A DNA stretch of 64,000 nt from Caldifarciminota bacterium (GTDB lineage: Bacteria > Hydrothermota > Hydrothermia > UBA1063 > CAJXJZ01): positions 62,001 to 126,000 of the forward strand of contig JALSNX010000001.1 in the NCBI GenBank assembly GCA_026986775.1, in the 5' to 3' direction. The notes under the pieces were generated by a model. The model was not told the DNA's origin, did not search any database, and saw only the letters and a program-made list of their open reading frames with translations. The number at the start of each line of letters is the position of its first letter. The stretch's first letter is position 1. Positions 24,025 to 31,694 of this stretch are shown piece after piece. The translations under genes were made by a program, and so were the position numbers.

Positions 24025-24067
24025 GCCACACGAAGAGTGCTTTATAATTAAGTAAAACACAGGGGGT

Positions 24068-24535
24068 ATGATGAGTATTGTTGATGATAGGGTCTGGGAT
24101 AAGATATATTTTTACCTTGACATGATGAACCTGCCCTATAAAGACGTTGGCGAGAAACTGGAACGCCATGTTGTGCTTCTATATCAGAGTACTCAAATTC
24201 ATATTGTTCCGGGAGAGGATAATATCGTCTTTATAGCAGATGTCATAGAGGGTGTGGAACCATCCGAAGAGCTTCTGAAATTTCTCCTTACTGATGGTGC
24301 AAAACCATTTGGTAATATCAGAGTTGACGATAATAAGGTCTACATAGGGTATTCTCTACCGGTGGAGACACTTGATTTTAATATTTTTGCCACAGTGCTC
24401 TATCAGTTTTCCCTGTATGCAGACTGGCTGGACGATGAAATTAAAAAGAGATTCGGGGGAAAAAGGATAAGCGATATGATTGATGGAATGGAGGAACAGC
24501 AGAAAAAAACTGAAAGACGCATTGGTTTTAAGTGA
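24068..24535 (+). CDS. YbjN-like/secretion chaperone-like small protein
   Basis: A 155-residue cytoplasmic protein with no signal. The alternating helix and strand layout (DRVWDKIYFYLDMMNL, VVLLYQSTQIHIVPGEDNIVFIADV, NIRVDDNKVYIGYSLPVETLDF, then a long helix) fits the YbjN/type III chaperone-like fold. It ends in a charged helix (DMIDGMEEQQKKTERRI). The function is unknown. GGGGG sits 1 bp before the first ATG and 4 bp before a second in-frame ATG (24071), which may be the true start. Confidence 0.55.
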   Translation: MMSIVDDRVWDKIYFYLDMMNLPYKDVGEKLERHVVLLYQSTQIHIVPGEDNIVFIADVIEGVEPSEELLKFLLTDGAKPFGNIRVDDNKVYIGYSLPVETLDFNIFATVLYQFSLYADWLDDEIKKRFGGKRISDMIDGMEEQQKKTERRIGFK

Positions 24536-24591
24536 TAATAATCAGTTACATACTAAGAAAATGTCTTGAGAATAATTTTTAGGCATCGTAT

Positions 24592-24620
24592 TTGACAGAA
24601 TAACCTCCGGGCTTTATACT
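24592..24620 (+). promoter_or_regulatory. consensus sigma-70 promoter, leaderless geometry
   Basis: TTGACA (24592-24597), 17-bp spacer, TATACT (24615-24620), then TTGTTT and ATG at 24627. There is no Shine-Dalgarno before this ATG, so transcription should start at or next to the start codon. Confidence 0.8.
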
Positions 24621-24626
24621 TTGTTT

Positions 24627-25043
24627 ATGGCAAAATTAAAGTTTCTACTTAATTTTGCGCTTTTACTTCATTTTGTAATGTCTCCATCTGGACTACCTGC
24701 CGAGACTGGAAACCCCATCAAGAGGGAGGCATGTCTGGCAGCCAGAATTGATGCTTACAGAGATACAAATCATAAGATATGGAAGGCATCAGGTGCACTT
24801 TTCTTAATTTTTGGTATTGTAGCCGCCAACATAATAGTTACTGACCCACCTTCTGCAAGGCTTATGGGAAAATCGCCTGAGTACGCTGAATACTACCTTG
24901 AGTGCTACAAAGAGGCTCGCTCGGATATACAGAACAGAGATGCTCTGAGTGGCTGTGTAAATACGCTAACTCTAATCGTGGAACTTGTTGATATCTATTA
25001 CTTTTATAGAGCGGTTCCATATATTAAAGAAAACTGGAGGTAG
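24627..25043 (+). CDS. small membrane protein, paralog of the next gene (copy 1)
   Basis: A 138-residue protein with an export signal or TM (residues 1-20), a TM segment at about 48-68 and another near the C-terminus. The motif between them reads DPPSARLMGKSPEYAEYYLECYKE, followed by a conserved Gly-Cys (SGCVNTL). The following gene repeats this plan. The family is unknown to me; a PPS..GKSPEY.. box next to a TM occurs in hypothetical proteins of several candidate phyla. Start at 24627 is set by the promoter. Confidence 0.55.
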   Translation: MAKLKFLLNFALLLHFVMSPSGLPAETGNPIKREACLAARIDAYRDTNHKIWKASGALFLIFGIVAANIIVTDPPSARLMGKSPEYAEYYLECYKEARSDIQNRDALSGCVNTLTLIVELVDIYYFYRAVPYIKENWR

Positions 25044-25050
25044 AGAGCAA

Positions 25051-25479
25051 ATGCTCAGAATATACACTATTTCAAAAGTAATATTACTCACTTTAATTTT
25101 AACACTTTTACCTTCATCGCTTGCTGCATCACAAAAGGACATCCCCTTATCCCGCGCATGCTTTAAGGCACAGATGGAAGCCAGAAAAAGAACGAATAAA
25201 ACATTCTGGTTTGCATATGGACTTATCTTTGGGGTTGTGGGGTTTTTTACTGCCAGTATTGAACCTGTTTCACCCCCCTCTGCTGTTGAACTTGCAGGTA
25301 AACCTCCGGATTATGTGGAAACCTATCTTAAATGTTATGAAGAAAAAGTGCTGGAAATACGTGGCAATAATACACTCTATGGTGCTACCATTAACGGCGT
25401 AGTTATTGGCTGCATGTCATATTTATATTGGATAGTAGTGTTTCGCAACATGTCAATATCATTTGATTTTTATTATTAA
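25051..25479 (+). CDS. small membrane protein, paralog of the previous gene (copy 2)
   Basis: A 142-residue protein with a signal peptide (to about LAAS), a TM at about residues 51-68 and a C-terminal TM. It aligns with the preceding gene along its length: RACFKAQMEARKRTNK against REACLAARIDAYRDTN, and SPPSAVELAGKPPDYVETYL against DPPSARLMGKSPEYAEYYL. The start at 25051 is chosen for GGAGG 9 bp upstream; longer in-frame versions overlap the first copy. The pair arose by tandem duplication. Confidence 0.55.
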   Translation: MLRIYTISKVILLTLILTLLPSSLAASQKDIPLSRACFKAQMEARKRTNKTFWFAYGLIFGVVGFFTASIEPVSPPSAVELAGKPPDYVETYLKCYEEKVLEIRGNNTLYGATINGVVIGCMSYLYWIVVFRNMSISFDFYY

Positions 25480-25492
25480 CCGTCTCGTTAAA

Positions 25493-25521
25493 TTGATTAT
25501 TCGTCCTGAAGTTCTTATAAT
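25493..25521 (+). promoter_or_regulatory. sigma-70 promoter of pyrR
   Basis: TTGATT (25493-25498), 17-bp spacer and TATAAT (25516-25521), followed after about 15 nt by AAGGAGGAG and the pyrR ATG. There is no room for the PyrR-binding attenuator leader seen in Gram-positive pyr operons. Confidence 0.7.
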
Positions 25522-25542
25522 TTTTAAAACCAAGGAGGAGTT

Positions 25543-26094
25543 ATGCTGCGGGAGAAGTATGTCCTTATGACGGAGGAGGAAATAACAAGAACCTTGAGAA
25601 GACTTGCAGCAGAGGTGGCGGAAAAAATTGATGACCTTGAAAATACCGTTATCGTTGGTATTAAAACAAGGGGTGTTCCCATTGCAGAAAGACTTCGTGA
25701 TTACATGAAAAAAGACCACAACATAGAGATAAAAACGGGCAAAATTGATATTACCTTTTACAGGGATGACCTATCACTTGTTAATGAAAGCCCTGTAGTA
25801 AAGCAAACTGAACTTGATTTTGATATTAACGATAAAATAATCATACTATGCGATGATGTACTTTACACGGGCAGAACCGTACGGGCAGCTCTTGATGAAC
25901 TCATTGATTTTGGAAGGCCCCGCATGGTTAAACTCCTCGTTTTAATTGACAGAGGACACAGGGAACTTCCTATCTGTGCAGATTTTGTCGGTAAAAGCGT
26001 AACCACCACGAAAACTGAGGTTATTAAAGTCAAATTTGATGAAACCGATGGAAAAACAGAAGTCCTCATGTGTGAAAAGGAGGAGGACAATTAA
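25543..26094 (+). CDS. pyrR: PyrR: uracil phosphoribosyltransferase/pyrimidine regulator
   Basis: A 183-residue PyrR family protein with the PRPP-binding loop IILCDDVLYTGRTVRAA (about residues 103-119) and the N-terminal EEEITRTLRRLA and GIKTRGVPIAERL blocks. It makes UMP from uracil and PRPP and, in some bacteria, binds pyr mRNA. No pyr genes are near and the leader is short, so the salvage role is more likely here. The next gene starts at the base after its stop codon. Confidence 0.92.
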   Translation: MLREKYVLMTEEEITRTLRRLAAEVAEKIDDLENTVIVGIKTRGVPIAERLRDYMKKDHNIEIKTGKIDITFYRDDLSLVNESPVVKQTELDFDINDKIIILCDDVLYTGRTVRAALDELIDFGRPRMVKLLVLIDRGHRELPICADFVGKSVTTTKTEVIKVKFDETDGKTEVLMCEKEEDN

Positions 26095-26493
26095 ATGGAC
26101 GTGTTTGAAATAAGAACTCACAAGCGCAATGAAATGATTGACATCACAGAAGGTATAAGGGAGTATGTCCACAAACAGAAGGTAAAATCAGGTATTTTAG
26201 TCCTCTACGTTCCCCATACAACCGCTGCTGTCACCATAAATGAACACGCTGACCCGAGCGTGCGTGCTGATATTACTGAATTTCTCTCCAGACTTATCCC
26301 CAAAAGTGCAAATTTCAGGCATCTTGAGGGGAACAGTGATGCCCATATTAAATCCACCATCGTTTCACCGTCAATAAGCCTCATCATTGAGAATGGAGAT
26401 ATAGTGCTTGGAACCTGGCAGGGTATCTTTTTCTGTGAATTTGATGGCCCACGAAACAGAAAACTCTTTGCAAAGATTATCAGGGAATCTTGA
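26095..26493 (+). CDS. YjbQ/UPF0047 secondary thiamine-phosphate synthase-like protein
   Basis: A 132-residue protein, full length for the UPF0047 family. Conserved blocks are VPHTTAAVTINEHADPSV, HLEGNSDAHIKSTIV and LGTWQGIFFCEFDGPRNRKL; the histidines and acidic residues form the putative metal site. Members show weak thiamine-phosphate synthase activity in vitro, while the true role is debated. It directly abuts pyrR in one transcript. Confidence 0.9.
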   Translation: MDVFEIRTHKRNEMIDITEGIREYVHKQKVKSGILVLYVPHTTAAVTINEHADPSVRADITEFLSRLIPKSANFRHLEGNSDAHIKSTIVSPSISLIIENGDIVLGTWQGIFFCEFDGPRNRKLFAKIIRES

Positions 26494-26560
26494 ACATCAC
26501 CCTCTTTGCTTTATTGTATTAAAGGTACCGTGCTAAAGGACATTCCTGGAGGACTGTTAT

Positions 26561-27628
26561 TTGAGCAATAAAAAAATACTCTTTGCGGTCGGAACAAGAC
26601 CCAATATAATGAAACTTGCCCCTTTATATCGTGAATTCAAAAAACACACCTCTTTTGAACTTTATGTAATGCACACAGGCCAGCACTATGATTTTGAAAT
26701 GTCAAAGGTTTTTTTTGAAGACCTTGACCTGCCGGACCCGGACTTTTATCTTGGGATAAATAAATCCAGCAGCATACACCAGATTGCTGAAATAATGAAA
26801 AAAACAGAGGAAGTTGCCATGAATCTGAGGCCTGATATGACTTTTGTTTTTGGAGACGTGAATTCAACAATGGCGATTTCAGTGGCTGTGAAGAAAATCA
26901 AAATCAAACTCGCACACGTTGAAGCAGGACTTCGCAGTTTTGACCGGAGTATGCCTGAGGAAACAAACAGAATAATTGTGGATACCATATCTGATATTCA
27001 CTTTGTAACAGAGAAATCTGGTATAGAGAATCTGAAAAGAGAAGGACACGCTGAAAATTCTATATTTCTTGTTGGTAATACCATGATAGATTCACTTGTG
27101 TATGTACTGAAGAAAATACATCCTGTAAATGATACAGAGCCTTATATACTTCTAACACTCCATAGACCACATAATGTTGACATAAAAGAAAACCTTTTAA
27201 ATATACTGTCTGCGATTAAAGAGGCAAGGGGTAATTTAAGAGTGATTTTTCCAGCACACCCGAGGACTAAAAAAAACATTGAAAAATTTGGCCTTAGCGA
27301 TTTTTTGAATGACTTTGAAATCATCCCACCAATGGGCTACAGAGCATTCGTAAAACTCATGAAAAATGCTAAATTGGTGATTACAGATTCAGGGGGGATA
27401 CAGGAAGAGACAACGTATTTAGGTATTCCATGCATTACAGTGAGAGACAATACAGAAAGACCCATAACAGTGGAAATGGGCACAAACACACTTGCAGGAA
27501 CCAGTAAGGACAGTATAATAAGAACCATACAGAAGGTGCTGAAATACGGCAAAAAGGGTAAAATTCCCCCTCTATGGGATGGAAAGACTGCCATGAGAAT
27601 AAGGAAAATAACGGAGGAGATTTTATGA
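26561..27628 (+). CDS. wecB: UDP-N-acetylglucosamine 2-epimerase
   Basis: A 355-residue epimerase that converts UDP-GlcNAc to UDP-ManNAc for surface polysaccharide. Family motifs are VGTRPNIMKLAPL at the N-terminus, HVEAGLRSFD, EETNR, TLHRPHNVD and DSGGIQEETTYLGIPCIT. It begins with TTG, supported by GGAGG upstream. The stop overlaps the start of radC (ATGA), so the two are translationally coupled. Confidence 0.93.
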   Translation: MSNKKILFAVGTRPNIMKLAPLYREFKKHTSFELYVMHTGQHYDFEMSKVFFEDLDLPDPDFYLGINKSSSIHQIAEIMKKTEEVAMNLRPDMTFVFGDVNSTMAISVAVKKIKIKLAHVEAGLRSFDRSMPEETNRIIVDTISDIHFVTEKSGIENLKREGHAENSIFLVGNTMIDSLVYVLKKIHPVNDTEPYILLTLHRPHNVDIKENLLNILSAIKEARGNLRVIFPAHPRTKKNIEKFGLSDFLNDFEIIPPMGYRAFVKLMKNAKLVITDSGGIQEETTYLGIPCITVRDNTERPITVEMGTNTLAGTSKDSIIRTIQKVLKYGKKGKIPPLWDGKTAMRIRKITEEIL

Positions 27629-28284
27629 AACTCCGTGATATACCAAAAGAGGAACGACCAAGAGAAAAACTCATGAGAGAGGGAGCAGAGAACCTTAGCA
27701 ACGAGGAACTCCTTGCTGTAATTTTAGGAACAGGGACCAGAAAAGAGGATGTTATGAGCATATCAAGAAAAATCATATCGCAATATGGCAACATATCCCG
27801 ATACTCCACCCTTAAAGCAAAGGACCTAATGAAGATATTTTCAGTACCTAAGGTGAGAGCACTTCAGATTGTCGCAGTAATGGAACTTGGGAAAAGGCTT
27901 TTTGGGAGACATGATGAGATAATACTCAATTCACCTGAAAAGGTTCACGAATACGCAAGAGATATGGCTTTTTTGAAAAAAGAGGTGGTAAGAGGCATTT
28001 ACCTTGACACCCGGGGAAGAATTATACACGATGAGGTGCTTTTCATCGGCTCGCTATCAGAGACAACAGTTCATCCAAGAGAGATATTGAAACCCGCAAT
28101 AATACATTCTGCCTACTCTTTTATACTGGTCCACAACCACCCATCAGGAAATCCAGAGCCAAGCAGGGCGGATATTGAATTCACAGAAAAAATAAAAGAG
28201 GCTGCAAGAATAATTGATATAAAGTTTCTTGACCACATCATAATAGGCAGTTCGGGTTACAGAAGTATAATAAGCAGTAAGTAA
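27625..28284 (+). CDS. radC: RadC-family JAMM-domain protein
   Basis: A 219-residue RadC protein. It has an N-terminal helix-hairpin-helix region (PREKLMREGAENLSNEELLAVILGTGT) and a C-terminal JAMM/MPN metalloprotease-like domain with HNHPSGNPEPSRAD. Despite the old name, a role in DNA repair is unproven. The start at 27625 overlaps the wecB stop and has GGAGGA upstream; a longer upstream frame is a shadow of wecB. Confidence 0.92.
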   Translation: MKLRDIPKEERPREKLMREGAENLSNEELLAVILGTGTRKEDVMSISRKIISQYGNISRYSTLKAKDLMKIFSVPKVRALQIVAVMELGKRLFGRHDEIILNSPEKVHEYARDMAFLKKEVVRGIYLDTRGRIIHDEVLFIGSLSETTVHPREILKPAIIHSAYSFILVHNHPSGNPEPSRADIEFTEKIKEAARIIDIKFLDHIIIGSSGYRSIISSK

Positions 28285-28292
28285 TCTCCAAT

Positions 28293-28321
28293 TTGACACA
28301 CCACAAATTGTGGGTTATACA
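28293..28321 (+). promoter_or_regulatory. consensus sigma-70 promoter with palindromic spacer, leaderless geometry
   Basis: TTGACA (28293-28298), 17-bp spacer and TATACA (28316-28321), then six T residues and ATG at 28328. The spacer contains CCACAAATTGTGG (28301-28313), symmetric around one base, which would make a good repressor site between the two promoter boxes. Confidence 0.8.
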
Positions 28322-28327
28322 TTTTTT

Positions 28328-29059
28328 ATGCCTCAGTTGTTTTTAGAACCTCTTTACAGAGAAAACAAAATTAAGGAAGTACTCAAACTGCTGGAGAATT
28401 CTTTAAACACAGATACTGATACTTTCTCTATTTCCATGATGCTGGAGAGCATGAGACTCCTTGTTGAACACCTTGTTTTCTTAGGTGACATACAGCATGC
28501 CCTATCGTACTTCAACAGAATAAAAAAACTTGCAAAACCTCCTCATACACTTGAGGTTGATGCCGTAATTTCTGAACTAAAAGTGAAATTGCTGAGAGAG
28601 GGCATCGTACATCTTGATATAAAAGAGGAAGGTAGAATGATAGAGAGTAAAGTCCATAAGGCTTATGGTGACCATCTTGCACGCTATTCTTACGCCCTGA
28701 TGGTATTAAATATTATTCAGGGAAAGTTAGAAAGGGCAGAGCAATACTACATGTCTTCATTACAGATTCAGGACATATCAACAGACATAATATGGTACAC
28801 GAGAAGAGAATACGGGCTTTTACTCACGCTTAAAGGGCAGGTCAACAAAGCCATACAACACTATGTACAACTTAGAAGCCTGGCCATAAACATCATGGAA
28901 AAAATCAGAATAAACAGGGAACTTTACATGTTAACACATGACGCAGAATACCTTAATGAGGCAAAAAAAGACATTTTGATACTGTTAATGAACCTGCCAG
29001 ATGGCCTAAAAAAAGCGTTCGTAAACAAAACGTGGATAAAAAACATATTGAAGGCTTGA
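28328..29059 (+). CDS. TPR-like helical protein
   Basis: A 243-residue cytoplasmic protein of stacked helices. TPR-like units are visible at SMRLLVEHLVFLGDIQHALSYFNRIKKL, SYALMVLNIIQGKLERAEQYYMSSLQI and YGLLLTLKGQVNKAIQHYVQL. The layout resembles the tetratricopeptide part of BTAD-type proteins. No enzymatic motif is seen, so it is probably a scaffold or regulator. It starts at ATG 28328, 6 nt after the -10 box. Confidence 0.6.
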   Translation: MPQLFLEPLYRENKIKEVLKLLENSLNTDTDTFSISMMLESMRLLVEHLVFLGDIQHALSYFNRIKKLAKPPHTLEVDAVISELKVKLLREGIVHLDIKEEGRMIESKVHKAYGDHLARYSYALMVLNIIQGKLERAEQYYMSSLQIQDISTDIIWYTRREYGLLLTLKGQVNKAIQHYVQLRSLAINIMEKIRINRELYMLTHDAEYLNEAKKDILILLMNLPDGLKKAFVNKTWIKNILKA

Positions 29060-29070
29060 ATTTGTAAGCC

Positions 29071-29099
29071 TTGACAGTCCTCATTGCATAAATTAATAT
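29071..29099 (+). promoter_or_regulatory. sigma-70 promoter, leaderless geometry
   Basis: TTGACA (29071-29076), 17-bp spacer and TAATAT (29094-29099), then CAAACC and ATG at 29106. The -10 has two mismatches, but the 6-nt gap to the start codon matches the other leaderless genes of the window. Confidence 0.65.
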
Positions 29100-29105
29100 C
29101 AAACC

Positions 29106-29414
29106 ATGCAGATAAGAGGGGATGTAAAACGTGTAAAGATGATTTATAAAGAATGGATAAGGATTCCAGAGCCATTCAGGAAATTCGTATGGGACTCTTT
29201 AAATGGAAAAGCTCCTCTTGAAAGCATTATATTAAAAGTTCTGATGTACGGTAAGTTTGAAGACATTAAAAAACTCTATGAAATGTATCCTGAAGAAACC
29301 TACACAACCGCTTTTAGATATCCTGAAATCAAAAGAGGTATAAAATTCTGGTTAAAACGGTGGAGAGATGGAAAAGCTGATAACACTGGCAAGGGAAATA
29401 CAAAAAAGATTTAA
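29106..29414 (+). CDS. AbiE-type antitoxin-like protein (DUF6922-like)
   Basis: A 102-residue helical protein. The segment EPFRKFVWDSLNGKAPLESIILKVLMYGKFEDIKKLYEMY resembles the small proteins (DUF6922-like) that precede AbiEii nucleotidyltransferase toxins and act as antitoxins. Its last 47 bp overlap the start of a frame whose N-terminus matches an AbiEii toxin, as in intact modules. The antitoxin frame is undamaged. Confidence 0.55.
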   Translation: MQIRGDVKRVKMIYKEWIRIPEPFRKFVWDSLNGKAPLESIILKVLMYGKFEDIKKLYEMYPEETYTTAFRYPEIKRGIKFWLKRWRDGKADNTGKGNTKKI

Positions 29415-29509
29415 AACATTTTATCTGGCTGGTGGCACTCGTGAATTTTGAGGATTATCCCGAATTACCTCAGTGGGCAAAGGAAGTATTATTGCATTTA
29501 ATTGATTAA
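29368..29509 (+). pseudogene. remnant of an AbiEii-type nucleotidyltransferase toxin
   Basis: An ATG at 29368 opens MEKLITLAREIQKRFKTFYL then AGGT, the family N-terminus ending in the start of the AGGT(A/S) nucleotidyltransferase motif. It hits a stop at 29449-29451. A second frame (from 29432) continues LVNFEDYPELPQWAKEVLLH and stops at 29507-29509; this resembles the C-terminal LVFFEDAE-type end of the family. Most of the middle, with the catalytic acids, is gone, so an internal deletion left only the ends. Confidence 0.55.
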
Positions 29510-29510
29510 T

Positions 29511-29756
29511 TTACATAGGTTTACCCTCAGATGGAAATTCTTTGACTTCAATACATATAATTTCTTTAAAACCTGTATACTTTAGCCATGGATTTTTTCT
29601 GATAAATCTTATAAAAGCATCATCATGGTCAAAACCTCTTTCATACCCTACAACCTGAAAATTATCAACATCTGGTTCAACAAGATTTTCCCTTGAAAAC
29701 GTGAGCCCATCGGGCGAAATGAACATGAATTTTCTCAGGTTCTTACCTTCCTTCAT
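29511..29756 (-). CDS. hypothetical small protein downstream of rfbB
   Basis: An 81-residue cytoplasmic protein starting at 29756, where AGGGAG precedes the ATG; it overlaps the end of rfbB by 14 bp. It reads KFMFISPDGLTFSRENLVEPDVDNFQVVGY and later WLKYTGFKEIICIEVKEFP, a small alpha/beta fold. Not recognised. Last gene of the long glyA-rfbB operon. Confidence 0.55.
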   Translation of the reverse strand: MKEGKNLRKFMFISPDGLTFSRENLVEPDVDNFQVVGYERGFDHDDAFIRFIRKNPWLKYTGFKEIICIEVKEFPSEGKPM

Positions 29757-30762
29757 AATTCTCCCTGTAATACTTCTCAAAATCCCGTGATTTTACTGAA
29801 TTGAGCCAGTTTCGGTTTTCAATATACCATCTTACTGTATCTTTCAGAGCATCATCAAATTTATATGACCGCCTGAAACCAATCTCTTTCTCAATTTTCT
29901 CTGTTGAAAGTGCGTATCTTATATCATGGGCAGGCCTGTCCTTAACGAAGGCAATAAGGTCTGAAAGTCCTTTTTCTTCTGTAATCTCCTCATAAATGCC
30001 TATAACCTTTTTCACGAGTTCAATATTCTCAAGTTCATTCTCTCCACCAATATTGTAAATCTCACCGGATTTTCCCCTGAAAAGAACCTCTTTTATGCCA
30101 TTTACATTGTCTTTTACATAAATCCAGTCCCGTCTCTGTTTTCCATTGCCATAAACGGGAATTTTTCTTTTTTCCATGAGACTCATTATTATTACGGGAA
30201 TAAATTTTTCAGGATACTGATTGGGCCCAAAATTGTTTGAACTGCGGGTTATCACCACATCCACATTGAAGGTTTTATAGTACGACAGAGAAAGCAGGTC
30301 AGCCGAAGCTTTGCTTGCAGCATAAGGGCTTGTTGGATTTAGGGGATAATCCTCGCTTGCTCTACCCTCTACCAAAGGCCCATAAACCTCATCGGTGGAG
30401 ACCTGTAAAATTCTGATGCTATTTTCTCTTGCCACCTCTAAAAGAGCAAGTGTACCTTCTATGTTCGTTTGATAAAAGGGCTGTGGGTTCAAGATAGACC
30501 TGTCAACATGTGTTTCTGCCGCAAAGTTTACAATAGCGTCAATGGTGTATTTTTTAATAATCTCGTTTACAAGTTTGCCATCCCTTATATCACCCTTTAT
30601 AAACACATAATTTTCTCTTCCTTCAATATCTTTAAGATTGAGCAGATTACCAGAATAGGTAAGTTTATCATAGCATACAACAAAATGCCCTTCATTTATG
30701 AGCCCTCTTACAAAATGACTACCTATAAAACCGGCACCCCCTGTAACCAGAATTCTCTTCAC
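29743..30762 (-). CDS. rfbB: dTDP-glucose 4,6-dehydratase
   Basis: A 339-residue extended SDR enzyme that makes dTDP-4-keto-6-deoxyglucose, precursor of rhamnose and other deoxy sugars. Features are the NAD loop TGGAGFIGSHFVR, the STDEVYG catalytic Thr-Asp-Glu, the YAASKAS Tyr-Lys pair and SNNFGPNQYPEKFIPV for substrate binding. Starts within the last codons of arcC (4 bp overlap). The other rhamnose genes are not present nearby. Confidence 0.93.
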   Translation of the reverse strand: MKRILVTGGAGFIGSHFVRGLINEGHFVVCYDKLTYSGNLLNLKDIEGRENYVFIKGDIRDGKLVNEIIKKYTIDAIVNFAAETHVDRSILNPQPFYQTNIEGTLALLEVARENSIRILQVSTDEVYGPLVEGRASEDYPLNPTSPYAASKASADLLSLSYYKTFNVDVVITRSSNNFGPNQYPEKFIPVIIMSLMEKRKIPVYGNGKQRRDWIYVKDNVNGIKEVLFRGKSGEIYNIGGENELENIELVKKVIGIYEEITEEKGLSDLIAFVKDRPAHDIRYALSTEKIEKEIGFRRSYKFDDALKDTVRWYIENRNWLNSVKSRDFEKYYRENYEGR

Positions 30763-31694
30763 GGTGTTATTATTGTTCCAGCCTTTCTTTCAAGTGCCTC
30801 TTTTGCCTTTTCTATGGATGTTATTATAACTTCTTCCCCACCATTTTCAAGAAATGTGATTGCTGCTTCAATCTTTGGTCCCATACTGCCAGCAGCGAAA
30901 TGGCCTTCCTCATAGTATTTTTTAATCTCTTTGAGACTCACTTCTCTGAGTTCTTTCTGGTCAGGTTTACCAAAATTTACATAGGCATAGGGGACCTGCG
31001 TCAGAATAATGAGTATTTTCGCTCCTATCTCAAGTGCAAGCAAAGCAGATGCCCTGTCTTTATCAATAACAGCCTGTGCTCCCCGCAACAGTCCATTTTC
31101 TTCAATAACAGGCACCCCTCCACCACCAGAGGCAATAACCACAGTGCCTTCTTCGTAGAGTTTTTTTATAATTGGTGCTTCCACTGTTCTTTTTGGGATG
31201 GGTGACGGCACCACGCGACGCCATCCTCTGCCCGCATCTTCTTTTACAATCCAGCCGTATTTTCTTGCAAGTTCCTTTGCCTCTTCTTCTGTCATGAAAT
31301 CGCCCACAGGCTTTGAAGGATTTTTGAACCCGGGGTCATTCTTATCCACAACTACCTGCGTTACAATTGCTACCACATCTCTTTTGATATTGTATTTGCT
31401 GAAATAGTTTCTGAGAGTTCTTGCCATAATATAGCCTATCCATCCCTCTGTATTGGCATTTAAGGCATCAAGTGGAAAGGGAGGGAACTTCTCCTGAAGA
31501 CAGAGATTCCTTAACACCTCAATTCCCACCTGTGGACCATTTCCATGTGTCATAACAACGTTAAGGCCGTCTTTGAAAATATCAATGAGTTTTTCCACGG
31601 TAAGTTCTACATTTTTTGCCTGATATTCAAATGTCTTGGGTTCACCTTTTCTTAAAAGTGCATTCCCTCCAAGTGCAATAACTACGTTCTTCAT
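30759..31694 (-). CDS. arcC: carbamate kinase
   Basis: A 311-residue amino acid kinase family protein with GGNALLRKGE at the N-terminus, THGNGPQVG, EDAGRGWRRVVPSPIPK and ASGGGGVPV. It interconverts carbamoyl phosphate plus ADP with carbamate plus ATP. No arginine deiminase or ornithine transcarbamylase genes accompany it; here it sits between acpS and rfbB with 4-bp overlaps on both sides, so its role (ATP from carbamoyl phosphate, or its synthesis) is open. Confidence 0.93.
   Translation of the reverse strand: MKNVVIALGGNALLRKGEPKTFEYQAKNVELTVEKLIDIFKDGLNVVMTHGNGPQVGIEVLRNLCLQEKFPPFPLDALNANTEGWIGYIMARTLRNYFSKYNIKRDVVAIVTQVVVDKNDPGFKNPSKPVGDFMTEEEAKELARKYGWIVKEDAGRGWRRVVPSPIPKRTVEAPIIKKLYEEGTVVIASGGGGVPVIEENGLLRGAQAVIDKDRASALLALEIGAKILIILTQVPYAYVNFGKPDQKELREVSLKEIKKYYEEGHFAAGSMGPKIEAAITFLENGGEEVIITSIEKAKEALERKAGTIITP

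Noticed and set aside
25522-25542. Possible PyrR-type attenuator before pyrR
   Set aside because: The leader from the promoter to the ATG is only about 20 nt and has no room for an antiterminator/terminator pair.
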